A DNA stretch of 64,000 bases from Streptomyces tubercidicus (lineage in GTDB: Bacteria; Actinomycetota; Actinomycetes; Streptomycetales; Streptomycetaceae), in the NCBI RefSeq assembly GCF_027497495.1, contig NZ_CP114205.1, positions 1 through 64,000 of the forward strand, in the 5' to 3' direction. The position numbers and the translations under genes are program-made. This document shows, piece by piece, positions 27,495 through 37,126 of the stretch (positions within the stretch are counted from its first letter, which is position 1; the number at the start of each line of letters is the position of its first letter). The notes below the pieces were generated by a model. It made no database searches. It was not told where the DNA came from and saw only the letters and a list, made by a program, of their open reading frames with translations.

Positions 27495-28556
27495 CTATGA
27501 CAGAAGTCGCGACAGCAGGTAGAGGACTGCCAAGGCTCCCAGGACTGTTGCGGCAATCTGCCAAGTCCGTTGCGGCGAGGGCAGGATGAAGACCTGGAGC
27601 GAGGTCGGGCCAGGGTAAACGTAGTAGACCCGATGCCGGTGTTCGGGCACAACCACCCGGGCCAGCGGCAGGTACCGCACGTCGGCCTCTCGTGCGATCT
27701 CACCGTCACGCGGCTTGAGGCGCGGCTTCAGCAGAGCCTTGAAATCGGCCTCGAGGCCGTCAGGGACAGAATCCTTGTGGGTGAGGAAGGTCTTGCGCCA
27801 GTCGCCGTACTCGCGTGCGTGCTGCCGCGCCACGTATGGCAGGCCCGACTCGGGCCACTTGATCTTCTCGGTCCGTGGCTGCCGGTTGATGATGCCTTCG
27901 GTCCACGTCACGGTGTGGCCGGTGCCCGCGCATCGCTTATGGGGCTCGGTTCCTGCGCCATCGCAGTTGGGACACTCTCGTGTCCCCCCGCCCCGGCAGG
28001 TCGAGCACATGGCGTGTCCGCGGCCTCGGCATGTGGCGCATGCAGCCTCGGCCGCCCCGCACTGTTTGCACGTGGCCCGCTCGTCCGCTGCCTGCCGGTG
28101 TTCTTCGGGAGCCTTCCGGATGCGGTGGCCCGTGCCGTCGCAGCGTAAGCACGCGTCGATGCCGCGGCAGTCGCTGCAGGAAGTGGTCGCCGCACAGGGC
28201 AGGTCCCCTCGGCCCTGGCAACGCGAGCAGGTCACTTTCCCGTTGCCGCAAGGGCAGGACTCCTCTTTTACCGACCCTCGTTGCACGAGCTTGTGTGTCG
28301 TCGCGACGGAGAGATCCTGCGGTGGGGCAAGGGGGTGACGCCTCAGCCTGTCGTACTGCGGGCGGCCCGAGAGGTCGAGTCGGCCGCGGTGAATACGCTC
28401 GTCCTCGGTACGGGTCTCCATGCACCGCACGACCGTTCCCTCAAGGAGCGAGTGCCAGGTGATCTCTCCTGAAACCGGCAAGCCCACCTTCGACGCTTCC
28501 CCACGCTCGGCGATGTGCTGTCGCACGGCTTGCAGGATGTCCGTCTCGCTCAGCAT
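27495..28556 (-). CDS. Tail-anchored protein with DnaJ-type zinc-finger repeats
   Basis: About 353 residues from the ATG at 28556, with a run of Gs as ribosome site. The middle third is packed with CxxCxGxG-like motifs (CSRCQGRG, CLRCDGTG, CATCRGRG, CSTCRGGG, CPNCDGAG) as in the DnaJ cysteine-rich domain, but there is no J domain. The C-terminus is a single hydrophobic helix (AATVLGALAVLYLL), making it tail-anchored with the zinc domain in the cytoplasm. It may act as a membrane chaperone or scaffold, and its role is unknown. Confidence 0.75.
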   Translation of the reverse strand: MLSETDILQAVRQHIAERGEASKVGLPVSGEITWHSLLEGTVVRCMETRTEDERIHRGRLDLSGRPQYDRLRRHPLAPPQDLSVATTHKLVQRGSVKEESCPCGNGKVTCSRCQGRGDLPCAATTSCSDCRGIDACLRCDGTGHRIRKAPEEHRQAADERATCKQCGAAEAACATCRGRGHAMCSTCRGGGTRECPNCDGAGTEPHKRCAGTGHTVTWTEGIINRQPRTEKIKWPESGLPYVARQHAREYGDWRKTFLTHKDSVPDGLEADFKALLKPRLKPRDGEIAREADVRYLPLARVVVPEHRHRVYYVYPGPTSLQVFILPSPQRTWQIAATVLGALAVLYLLSRLLS

Positions 28557-28690
28557 GAGCCCCCCCTGTTTCAGCCGCGGGTACTTTCCCAGAGACCGTG
28601 GTGGGCACCGTAGCCAAAACGCACCACGGGTCAGTGCCGAACCGGGCAATCCGTGCGGCCGGCCGGCGTGCCCCTTCGCTTGCGCGGGTG

Positions 28691-29392
28691 TCAGCGGGGT
28701 CTCCAGGTGCGGATCTCCAGGTGGGTGATGTGGGCGTCGGGGTGGATGCGGCCGGTCTCCAGGAGCCAGTGCTGGACGGCTGCGGTCACGTCGCCGCCTG
28801 CTGCGTCGACGCGTTGGGCGAAGTCGGTGGCGTCGAAGCCTCCGGTGGTGGCGGATCCGTAGGAGCGTTCTTCGGTGTGGTCGGCACGTTGGACGACGTC
28901 GCGGCGGATGCCGGGTGAGTCCGCGCGGCTGCCGGAGGCCAGGGTGAACCCGCTCTTCGGCATACGCACCGTGAAGGCGAGGCGCAGCCTTTGGCGGGCT
29001 GCTTCGGCGATCAGGGGGCGTAGGCGGGCTGCGCCGGAGGCGATGGCTTGGGCTCCGGCGCGGCCGGTTCCGGTGCCGGTGGGGGTGATGAGGACGGCTT
29101 TGGTGCGTACGCGGGCGCGGGTGCCGGCGGCGGTGGTGCGGCGGGTGATGTGGGGGGCTGCGAGAGCGGCGAGTTCGGCTGTGTCGGTGATGCCGGCGTG
29201 GACGGCGGCCAGGGCGTGGCGGAGGGCGGGGACGAAGGCGGCGCCCTTGTGGCGTGTGTAGAACTGGGAGACGAGGGAGGCGTCGCGGTTGATGATGTGG
29301 GCGATGTCCCGTTTGGTGTAGCCGGCGGCGCGGAGTTGGTCGGAGAGCTGGGCTGCTTCGTTCAACTCAGGGGTGCGGCGCTGGGGTGGCAT
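28691..29392 (-). CDS. HTH protein, terminal-protein (Tpc-like) candidate
   Basis: A 233-residue protein. Residues about 8-55 form a helix-turn-helix (LRAAGYTKRDIAHIINRDAS). The rest is basic and helical, with a conserved-looking C-terminal block (FDATDFAQRVDAAGGDVTAA ... IHPDAHITHLEIRTWR). Its ATG shares one base with the polymerase-like gene stop (TGATG), implying coupled translation. Streptomyces terminal proteins that cap telomeres are similarly small, with an N-terminal HTH, and are encoded beside a telomere-associated partner. The role is inferred from context; the nucleotide-attachment residue (Ser/Thr/Tyr) cannot be picked out. It could also be an ordinary plasmid regulator. Confidence 0.55.
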   Translation of the reverse strand: MPPQRRTPELNEAAQLSDQLRAAGYTKRDIAHIINRDASLVSQFYTRHKGAAFVPALRHALAAVHAGITDTAELAALAAPHITRRTTAAGTRARVRTKAVLITPTGTGTGRAGAQAIASGAARLRPLIAEAARQRLRLAFTVRMPKSGFTLASGSRADSPGIRRDVVQRADHTEERSYGSATTGGFDATDFAQRVDAAGGDVTAAVQHWLLETGRIHPDAHITHLEIRTWRPR

Positions 29393-31599
29393 CAGGCGTC
29401 ACCGCCGGTGCGGGTGCGGTGGAGGGCGGTGCGTCCTGCGTCGCGCAGGGCGAGCAGTTCGTCCTCGGTGGTGGGGGCGGGGACGGGTCCGGTCAGGTGG
29501 CCTTTGTGGAGGTATTCGCCGGGCTGGCCGTGGTAGGGCCAGTTCTGGGGTGCGGTGAGGTAGACGGCGTCGGTGCGGAAGGCGACGACGGTGCCGGGGG
29601 GTGCGTGGAGGGCGCCGACGTGGGTGTTGTCGTCGCGCATGCGCATGGACAGCAGGGCGGCGCGGGCGCCGGACCAGATGGTGGCGGCCCATTCGGGGTG
29701 GGCGTTGGGGTCGCGGGAGAAGCCGGTGGGGCGTTGCCAGGTGACGTGGTCGTCGTCGAAGCCGATGATTTCGGCGTCGGCGGGGATGTCGCGCTCGGCG
29801 GTGCGGGGGGTGGTACCGGTGACGGTGCGGGGGCGTTGGGCGAAGGAGCCGATGCCGTACAGGAGCAGGGAGCGCACAGCGCGGGAGGCGAGGTGGGCGG
29901 CCTGGCGGTGGGTGGGGTCGCCGTGGAGGTCGGCTTGGGCTGAGAGAGAGGCCCAGGCTTCCTTGAGTTTCCTGGACCAGTCATCCAGGGGCTTGCCGTC
30001 TTCCCACAGCAGGCCGTCGAGGATTTCGACCTTCCACGAGGCCAGGGGGTTGGACAGGGCGGTGTAGACCTCGGGGCCGCCGGCCCAGGTGGTGAAGGTG
30101 GTGCCGGGGGTCCGGGGGTAGTGCCAGGCGCGTTCGCCGGGGGCGGGGGCCGGCAGGATGCCGACGTGGTTCCAGCCGTCGGGGACGGTCACGCGCACCT
30201 GCCAGTGGCCGCAGCCGAAGAGGGCCTTGGTCTGCTCCTTCTCGCTCCAGGAGGCGAAGGTGGCGGCGGTGATGCGGCGGGGGGTGCCGACGGGGGATTT
30301 CCAGGTGTGCTTGGCGTAGGCGAAGGTGCGGTCGTACTCGACGAGGGACGGCAGCTGGTCGGGGACGTCGGGTGGGGTGATCAGTTCGGTGCGGCCCTGG
30401 CCGGCGGTGGCGTGCAGGAGGCCGCGCAGTTCTTCGGACAGGACGGGGTAGCCGTCGGAGAACTGGCCTCGGGCGGGGATGGTGCGGGTCCACAGGTCGC
30501 GGCCGGTCTGGGAGGGGGAGCCCATGATGACGGCGTCGGGCCAGTGGGATCGTAGGGCCTTCCACAGCAGGACGAAGGCGTCGCGGATGGTGGTGGGGTC
30601 GGCTCCGTCGGGGTCGAACCACTCCCCCACCGACCGGATTTCGACGTGCTGGTCTGCGCTTTCGCGCTGGTAGCGGCCGACGGGGTGGCGGGCGTGGACG
30701 AAGTGCCCGGCCATGCGGTCCTTGCCGCGGCCGGTGTCGGTGCGCCACCCGGGGATGGGGGCGTTCAGCCAGGCGGCGACGGCGTCACGCAGGAACGGGT
30801 ATCGCCCGGCCTCACGGTGCCAGGGGTCGCCCGCGGTGAGGTAGATCCGCTCCACGCCCTCGGGGATGGTGTGGAAGACGGCCTGCAGGATGTCGGCCGC
30901 CGACCGGCTGCCAAGATCGAGGCGCGTGGCCTGGTCTCGGTAGACCAGCATGCCGGTGGCGGTGTCGAGGAAAGCGGTGGAGCGGGCCTGCTGGGTGAAG
31001 TTCGGCCGGGTGGAGGCCAGATGGGCGGTGTGACCGACCCAGCGGTCGCCCTCAGGCCCCTCCGGCAGAGAAGGCAGCGGCCGCGGCACGCCGGCAGCAG
31101 CCAGTGAGGACGGCGTGCTTGCCGGAGGTGGCTGTGGGGCGGCCGCGGGCGCCTTCGCGGCCGGGGCGGCGTGGGCCGTGGCAGGAGGGGTCTCGACTGG
31201 GGCCGGCGTGGACGGGACTGCGTCGGCGGGCGCCGGTGTTCGGGGGCCGCGGGTCATGGGCGGAGCAGCTGCTCCCGGAGCCGGCTCAGGCGTCTGTGCG
31301 GCGCAAGGCTCCTCAACAGGTTGCGCGTGGACGTCAGAGTCGGGAGCAGCCGGCGCAGGCCGCGCGGGAGTGGTGAGACTGTCCGGTGCCAGGATGGGGG
31401 CGATGGCGACGACTTCCGCGAGGCTCATGCCGGCCGCTGGCGCGATCCGCTCGGCCTTGGCTTTCTCGTACCCGGCCAGCGCGGTAACGCGGCGGGCCCG
31501 TTCCGTCTCGAGCTTTGCCACCTCGGCCTGCTTCTTCTTGATCTCGTCACGCAGGGTGCGCAGTTCGGCGAGAGAGGCGGTGTAGGCCTTGCTGTCCAT
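29392..31599 (-). CDS. Protein-primed family B DNA polymerase-like (Tac-like) protein
   Basis: A 735-residue protein with AAAGGG upstream of the ATG. Residues 5-50 are a coiled coil, about 75-180 an Ala/Pro linker, and about 190-700 a globular domain. The order of segments resembles the DNA_pol_B_2 class: a motif A-like EYDRTFAYAKHT at 421-432, then GHWQVRVTVPDG and YPRTPGTTFTTWAGGPEV; a motif B-like helix RAVRSLLLYGIGSF at 573-586; and a motif C-like FRTDAVYLT at 674-682. The canonical DTDS is degenerate to RTDA, so activity is uncertain. With the HTH gene downstream it is a candidate telomere-associated polymerase like SCP1 Tac, recalled from memory. Confidence 0.55.
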   Translation of the reverse strand: MDSKAYTASLAELRTLRDEIKKKQAEVAKLETERARRVTALAGYEKAKAERIAPAAGMSLAEVVAIAPILAPDSLTTPARPAPAAPDSDVHAQPVEEPCAAQTPEPAPGAAAPPMTRGPRTPAPADAVPSTPAPVETPPATAHAAPAAKAPAAAPQPPPASTPSSLAAAGVPRPLPSLPEGPEGDRWVGHTAHLASTRPNFTQQARSTAFLDTATGMLVYRDQATRLDLGSRSAADILQAVFHTIPEGVERIYLTAGDPWHREAGRYPFLRDAVAAWLNAPIPGWRTDTGRGKDRMAGHFVHARHPVGRYQRESADQHVEIRSVGEWFDPDGADPTTIRDAFVLLWKALRSHWPDAVIMGSPSQTGRDLWTRTIPARGQFSDGYPVLSEELRGLLHATAGQGRTELITPPDVPDQLPSLVEYDRTFAYAKHTWKSPVGTPRRITAATFASWSEKEQTKALFGCGHWQVRVTVPDGWNHVGILPAPAPGERAWHYPRTPGTTFTTWAGGPEVYTALSNPLASWKVEILDGLLWEDGKPLDDWSRKLKEAWASLSAQADLHGDPTHRQAAHLASRAVRSLLLYGIGSFAQRPRTVTGTTPRTAERDIPADAEIIGFDDDHVTWQRPTGFSRDPNAHPEWAATIWSGARAALLSMRMRDDNTHVGALHAPPGTVVAFRTDAVYLTAPQNWPYHGQPGEYLHKGHLTGPVPAPTTEDELLALRDAGRTALHRTRTGGDA

Positions 31600-31620
31600 C
31601 GCAATCCCTTTTGGAGTGGG

Positions 31621-32226
31621 TTAGTTAACGGCGTTGCCTGCAGCGACATAGGCGATCGCCCCGCCGGAGTGAGAGGCAAGGCGGGTGCCCAGCAGCAGGT
31701 CTGCGACGGCGCGGTCCTGGGCTGCGGGAGCAGTCAGGTGTTTCGTGGGGCCGGTGAGGTCGGTGATGTAGCCGGCCAGGACAGCATCGGGAAAAGCGTG
31801 TCGGCCCTGCTCGTTCTTCTCCCAGCGGGATAGTCCGGTGAGGACGGCGACGACATACCCGGCAAGGGTCACCGGCAAGATTTTCCCAGCTGCGACGCTC
31901 GCCGCGTCGCACCGCCACCAGCCACGCAGCGCCTTGAGAAGGTCTTCAGGCGTGAGGGAGGCTGCGAAACCGATCCAGTCACGGTCCGGATCGTGGGCCC
32001 GTTGAGCGACGTCCACCCGCAAGACGGCGAGCTCCCGGACGTCCAGCTGCTCCAGGGGGGCACTGTGCCGTGCGCCGAGGGCTTGGACCATCCCGAGGGG
32101 GGCCATGACGCGTACGCCGCGGCGTGACAGTCCCGGCAGCAATTCGGCACGCACGAGACGGCGGAACGTGGTCACGGCACAGCCAAGTTCTTCAGCAGCC
32201 TGACCTGTTGTCAGCAGCACACGCAC
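31621..32226 (-). CDS. MerR/excisionase-like HTH protein heading the telomere operon
   Basis: A 201-residue protein with an N-terminal winged HTH (LLTTGQAAEELGCAVTTFRR ... RRGVRVMAPLG) and a C-terminal helical domain of unknown type. The GTG at 32226 is uncertain; a second GTG six bases further in is possible. Its TAA is 21 bp from the polymerase-like gene, on the same strand, so the three genes form an operon. It probably regulates the operon or binds DNA ends as a partner. Confidence 0.65.
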   Translation of the reverse strand: MRVLLTTGQAAEELGCAVTTFRRLVRAELLPGLSRRGVRVMAPLGMVQALGARHSAPLEQLDVRELAVLRVDVAQRAHDPDRDWIGFAASLTPEDLLKALRGWWRCDAASVAAGKILPVTLAGYVVAVLTGLSRWEKNEQGRHAFPDAVLAGYITDLTGPTKHLTAPAAQDRAVADLLLGTRLASHSGGAIAYVAAGNAVN

Positions 32227-32279
32227 TCCAGCAGGCGGACTCAGATATCTGATTCGGCTATGACACTAGCCGGATGAGT

Positions 32280-34103
32280 AACCCGGGTCAAAGAAAGGCA
32301 CATCGATAGCTGCGAGCCACGAGCGCGCTTCGCTCCCGCCGCGCGCGCCGAACGCGCCCGTCAGCGGCAGGTGCCCGGGCGCGGCGACGGCCAGCGCTGG
32401 AGCGCCGAAGACGCCCTGGGCGAGAGGGAGTTCGCCGCGTTGATGCGCACCCTGCACCGTGAGGCGGACGTTTCGGGCGGAGCACGGCCTGTTCCCGCTT
32501 GGCCGGCCCTGACCGAAGCCAGCAACAGATCGTCGCCGAGCGTGCCCTGTCGTTTTGTGTGCCGGTCGGACGCCGCGGACGAGGCCGGTGCCGACCTGAT
32601 CACCGACGTCTGCCGGGTGGTCGAGGCCTGCGACCTCACCCTGCTCGATCGGGTGCCGGCCGCGCACTGGCTGCAGTGGCTGCCCGGTTTGTGGAAGGTG
32701 CCGGGCGGCTACGCGCTGCTGTCTTCGGCGCTCCAGCGGGCCGCCGCACACGACGAGGGCGCCACGACCGCGTTCCTCACGCGGACGATGACCTCGGACG
32801 TCACCGTCGTCGCCTTCCATCAACGGCATATGCGACTGCCGCAGCTCAGTGCGCAGGCGCTGGACTGCCTCAACGAGGGGCACCCCCGGCCCACGCCCTG
32901 GCCGCGCTTCTCGGCATCGCCGCCGCAGCGCTGCCCGCAGAGACGGCCGAGACGGCCCTCGGTCTGCTGCAACGCAGCGTTGCCGTCTGCGCGGACATCG
33001 GCACGGATGCCTCCGCTGACCGGGACACCGCGGTGGCGTCAGGTGCCTGCCTGGCGGCGTGCCAGATGACTGCACCCATGTTCGACGCCCTGATCAAGAT
33101 TTTCGAGGACGACGTCCTGCCCGCGCGAGACATCATCGGCCAGGCCACACGAACGCGAACAACGCCTGGTCCGCTCTGGCCCTGTCGCAGCGCGGACGAC
33201 TGTACCTGTGGGCGCACCGGGCACTTCCTCGACAGCTGACCGCCCCGGACGCCTCGTGCGCAGCAGCCCCGTCGACGAATTCGCCTCCACCATTGCGGGC
33301 CCGCTCATCTCGCAGCCGTCCCTGTCAACGCCGCCGTCCCGGCCGACCTCGCCGCGCAGACCGGCAGCGTGTGGCTGCAGGCGGACGCGGTGCAGATGCG
33401 GGATACCGTGCGAGCCCAGGCATGGCTGCCACTCACCGCCGCGGAAGTGCGAGAGGTTCTCACCTCACCGTCCCGCCGGATCACCGGGTCCCGGGAGCAG
33501 TTCACTGCCGTGGTCGCCGAGGCGCTGGGGGACATCGCTGACGACCTGCGTACCGACCGGGCGCTGCGCGCCCAGCTCTGGCATCGCCGGCGCCGGAACA
33601 ACGACTGGGTCAGCTATGTGCCCGCCGAAGAGCGCGAGATGTCGACCTGGCTGGCCCGTGAGCTGGAGCGACGGCTGCGGGACCGGGCGGCCGTCTTGCG
33701 GGAGGTCGAGATCAACCCGCGCCTGGCGGAAACCGATGGCGATATCCCCGACCTGCTGGCCGTCGCCCACACCACCGGTGCCCAGGCGCTGTCCGTGCCT
33801 GGCGAGGTGAAGTGCAGTTGGCACAGACAGGTCGTCACTGCCATCCGGGACCAGCTCGGCCTGCGCTACCTGCAGGGCCCCCAGGGGACGACGGGTGTGT
33901 ATGTGGCTGTCTACTTCGGCGGCAGCGCCTGGGACACCGGCGACAGCCGACGCACGCAGTCAGCCCGCCGTAGCCTGGACCGGCTCCGGCAAGAACTCCG
34001 TCAGCATGCAGCCGATCTGGCCGGGCACGGCATCACCGCCCATGTCTGTGTTCTGGATGCCTGGTTGGAAGCCGATGCCCTGTCCGACCAGAGCCCGGGA
34101 TGA
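32280..34103 (+). pseudogene. Broken large protein with C-terminal PD-(D/E)XK nuclease
   Basis: Coding sequence jumps frame at about 32,885, 33,150, 33,240 and 33,340. The pieces include AFLTRTMTSDVTVVAFHQRH, LLGIAAAALPAETAETALGL, NAWSALALSQRGRLYLWAHR and the final open block from about 33,369. The last block contains VEINPRLAETDGDIPDLLAV ... LSVPGEVKCSWHRQVVTAI ... YVAVYFGGSAWD, a plausible restriction-endonuclease-like active site (E, D, EVK). It is the tail of a large defence-type protein, now decayed, although the nuclease block itself is still open. Confidence 0.65.
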
Positions 34104-34990
34104 GCAGACCAGACCTGCGTGATCGCCCGGCCTGGGCTGTCGGCAGCCGCAAGCCGTCCGAGCGGCGGCGCCCGGACGGCCCAAAGACGCGACCACCATG
34201 GCCCGGTCCCTCCTCGGCTCGATCTGTCCGGGCTCGCAGCACGATGGTGACGATGATCGCCGCACGCAACTCACCCAACCATCGGCTCGACCGCAGAGAA
34301 GGGGCGCAGCCACAGCTCGCTCAGCGCGCCCTCGGCCGCCACTACCGGCGACTCCGCAACGCTGAGCAATCAACGCTCACAGTGAGCAGATCTCAGAAAC
34401 TCGCAGGTCATATCGGCTCAGCCGACGCAACCTGCCAACTTTATCCATGAGTAACTTTCAGTGTGTCCCGCTCCCCAAGCTGAGCAATGCACAGGTCAGC
34501 CTTGAAGGGCTGCTCACTTTCAGGAAGGCCGCGACAACCGCCCTGGCCAGTGAACAACCAGCGCACCGCGACGGGGCGCCGGCGACCGGGCGGCCCGTCT
34601 CGCAGGCCGCCTCATCAAGAGCTGAATTCTTGAGGTTCATCCCATGGGAACAGCCCCTGACCGTTGCCGGTGAAAGGTCAAGCCCTGGCCGCCCGGCCTT
34701 ACGGCCTGGCGGCGGGCGGCCGCGGTACACCGAGTCCGACCAGGCATTGGTGGTCTTGGGCTTGATGCCGGCGTAGACGGTCTGGCGCCGCTGAGCTTGG
34801 TCCCCGGGCCAACCGCCTGCTCGGCGCTGGTCGCCTCGATGCCCTTGGAACGAAGGACACCGACGGCAGCCCACGGGGAATCGTGCAGCTGATGCCCGGC
34901 TTGGCGGGCGGACACCAGGAATAGCCCGTCTGGGCTTCGGGCCGCCAGGCCTTCACCTGGCGGCCCGAAGCCTCTGCGCGGCCGTGGGCA
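34104..34990. other. No gene seen; contains a 17-bp perfect hairpin
   Basis: No recognisable gene on either strand. Between two decayed genes, the perfect inverted repeat at 34933-34972 (below) is the only structured element that I can see. Confidence 0.6.
34933..34972. terminator. Perfect 17-bp stem-loop, probable bidirectional terminator
   Basis: GGCTTCGGGCCGCCAGG at 34933-34949 pairs perfectly with 34956-34972 around a six-base CCTTCA loop. There is no T-run, as usual in actinomycetes. It lies between a convergent pair of decayed genes. Confidence 0.7.
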
Positions 34991-34999
34991 GCGGTCACC

Positions 35000-35740
35000 G
35001 GCGCGCTCGGCCGGAGCGCGACGCTCCTCACCGTGCCGTGACAGTTGCGCGGCCGTGCAGTCGTTATCCGTCGGCTTCGCGAGCGGCGGCGGCGGCGGCG
35101 GCGGTGGCGGCTCGCTCGGGGTCGGTCCCACAGGCGGGTGGTCTGGTCGGCTGCAGTGGTGGCGAGGGTGTGTCCGTCCGGGCTGAACGCCACGAAGTGG
35201 ACTTCGTTGGTGTGGAACTTGAGGACTGCTGTCGGGCGGTGTGTTCGGGTGTCCCAGAGGCGGATGCAACGGTCGGCCCCAACGGTGGCAACGGTTCGGC
35301 CGTCAGGGCTCAAAGCGATGCCGTTCACCGAGCCGGTGTGACTTGTCAGGGTGGCGAGGGACGTCCTCGAAGCGCTGTCCCACAGCCGTGCCGTGCCGTC
35401 GTGGGACGCTGTGCCGATGGTCCTGCCGTCGGGCTGAACGCGGCGTCCGGCAGCTCCCCGTGGTGTCCTTTCAAGATGCCGGAGGTGCGACGGGAGGCGA
35501 CGTCCCGGAGCCGCGCGGTGTGTCGGCGCTGGCGCTGATCACGGTGCGTCCGTCCGAGCTGAAACGCACCGAGTCCACCGTCTCCTGGTGTCCTCGTAGC
35601 ACGGCGAGCGGTTTTCGGGATGCCACGTCCCACAAGCGCACCGTGTGGTCCGCGCCACCGCTCGCCACCGTCCGGCCGTCGGGAGAGAACGCCACCGACA
35701 TTGCTGATTGGCTGTGGCGGCCCAGCATCGCCTGCACGTG
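35000..35740 (-). pseudogene. WD40 propeller fragment
   Basis: On the minus strand, blades read [35 protein letters not shown], then, after frame changes near 35,500 and 35,340, [20 protein letters not shown] and FSPDGHTLATTAADQTTRLW. These are the C-terminal blades of a STAND-WD40-type protein. The NTPase part is absent, and the C-terminus runs into an arginine-rich out-of-frame tail. From 35,741 to 36,199 I see no gene. Confidence 0.8.
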
Positions 35741-36199
35741 CCCGCCAGCCTAGAAGCCGGGTCACCAGGCACACAACGATCCGGGACGAAGCGCGTACGG
35801 GATCCGGATGGATACCTGCTGGTCCTGTCCACTCATTCCTGGGCTCGTGAGCTGATGTCGACGGCCGCGTAGTGCGGCTCAACTCAAGGTTTCCGTGACG
35901 CGGGTCATGAACCCGTCGCTGCCGCAGCTCGGGGTGCACCGCGGCTGGCGGCCACCTTGTCCTGGCGCCCCACGTTGAACCGAGGGCGATTGGCGCTCTC
36001 GTAGGGCAAGGACCTGCCCCCTCCCGCCCGTCAGCCAGGTCCTCGGCAGATGCTGCTGTTTTGCTTGTGTTGCTGACCGGAGGTCAAGCTCCCCGTTTCG
36101 GTGGGCGCAGTGCGATGTGGGGCGTCAGACCGCAGCCGACGCCCCACAGGTACACCACTAATGAACCCCAGAAGAGGGCAGCCCTACCGGAACGGTCCC

Positions 36200-36643
36200 T
36201 TAGAAGGCGATGTCCCGCAGAGCGAGGTAGATCTGGTACTGCACCTCACCGCCAGCGGCCTTGATGGCCCACTTGAGGGGGTTCCAGTTGGAGAGTCCGT
36301 TCACCCACTTGCGGTAGCCCTTCCAACTCTTGGCGATCTTCTTGATGGCGCCCTTGCCGTACTTGGCGGCGATCCGCTTGGCAATCTGCCAAGCAATGCC
36401 GCGACCCTTCTTCGCCTGGACGCCGCTCTTGGCGTCGATCGTGGCGACAGCGTCCGTCGACGCGGCGGCGGACCGCAGCGTTTCGATGCTGATGCTACGA
36501 ACGGCGGCACTGTTCGCCGTCGTCTGCACCGAGGAGACAGCCGGAGCGCGGTTGGCTTCGGCAGCCGACGCCATCGGGGCGGCGACGCCCAGGGCGACGG
36601 CAGCCGTGACCGTCGCTGCTGCTACTCGGAGTTTGTTACGCAT
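36200..36643 (-). CDS. Secreted cationic peptide (candidate bacteriocin precursor)
   Basis: 147 residues. A signal peptide covers about 1-27 (VAAATVTAAVALGVAAPMASA), then comes an alanine/serine-rich propeptide-like stretch to about residue 80. A lysine-rich amphipathic C-terminus follows (RGIAWQIAKRIAAKYGKGAI ... KKIAKSWKGYRKWVNGLSNW). A strongly cationic, tryptophan-containing end without cysteines suits a membrane-active peptide. The role is inferred; no known bacteriocin family is recognised. A small membrane protein gene lies 170 bp upstream on the same strand. The gene end is clean and it looks intact. Confidence 0.7.
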   Translation of the reverse strand: MRNKLRVAAATVTAAVALGVAAPMASAAEANRAPAVSSVQTTANSAAVRSISIETLRSAAASTDAVATIDAKSGVQAKKGRGIAWQIAKRIAAKYGKGAIKKIAKSWKGYRKWVNGLSNWNPLKWAIKAAGGEVQYQIYLALRDIAF

Positions 36644-36701
36644 AGGTTCCCCCTGCTGTATGGAGTGAGGCCGCTGCCGTGCGGTGCACGAACGGCCTTT
36701 C

Positions 36702-36724
36702 CCCGCCTGGCGTTTCTAGGCGGG
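36702..36724 (-). terminator. Hairpin between the membrane and peptide genes
   Basis: CCCGCCT at 36702-36708 pairs with AGGCGGG at 36718-36724 across a nine-base loop. It sits between the stop of the upstream membrane gene and the start of the secreted peptide gene, and may end or attenuate read-through. Confidence 0.4.
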
Positions 36725-36812
36725 CAGAAGGAATCATCACGCTGTGCGCTGACTGTAGGCTATTGGCCCTTCGGGTATGGGCCGGATGGACGATGTCCCT
36801 GCGTCCGAGGTC

Positions 36813-37103
36813 TCACAGCGGAAAAGTGTCACTGTGGTTGAGCCAGCAAACGACCCCGAACACGGCGAGAATCCCAAAGATCACTGACGCTCCGTCGTTG
36901 ATCTTCTTATTCCTGATGGCATGCCAGACAAGCATGCCAAGCGGCGGCACCCAACCCGCGAAGTAGGCGGCCCACGCGAATTTCCCCCACGCCTCCCCCT
37001 TCCCGAGCGTGAACCCGAGGAAGGACACGAAAAGGAAAGCCGCGAACGAAAACCAGATGTTGTCCGACACCATCTGGCCGCGCGTCTTCTTAACTGTCTG
37101 CAT
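36813..37103 (-). CDS. Small membrane protein, possible immunity partner
   Basis: 96 residues from the ATG at 37103, preceded by AGGGGGAT. It has three hydrophobic helices (IWFSFAAFLFVSFLGFTLG, FAWAAYFAGWVPPLGMLVW, ASVIFGILAVFGVVCWL). The size and topology resemble bacteriocin immunity membrane proteins, and it is placed just before the secreted cationic peptide gene. Partnership is an inference from gene order. Confidence 0.65.
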   Translation of the reverse strand: MQTVKKTRGQMVSDNIWFSFAAFLFVSFLGFTLGKGEAWGKFAWAAYFAGWVPPLGMLVWHAIRNKKINDGASVIFGILAVFGVVCWLNHSDTFPL

Positions 37104-37126
37104 GATCCCCCTATCAAGCAACTGCA

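Noticed and set aside
28875-29943. Plus-strand frames opposite the HTH and polymerase-like genes
   Set aside because: Low-complexity Gly/Val/Ala antisense shadows with no start context.
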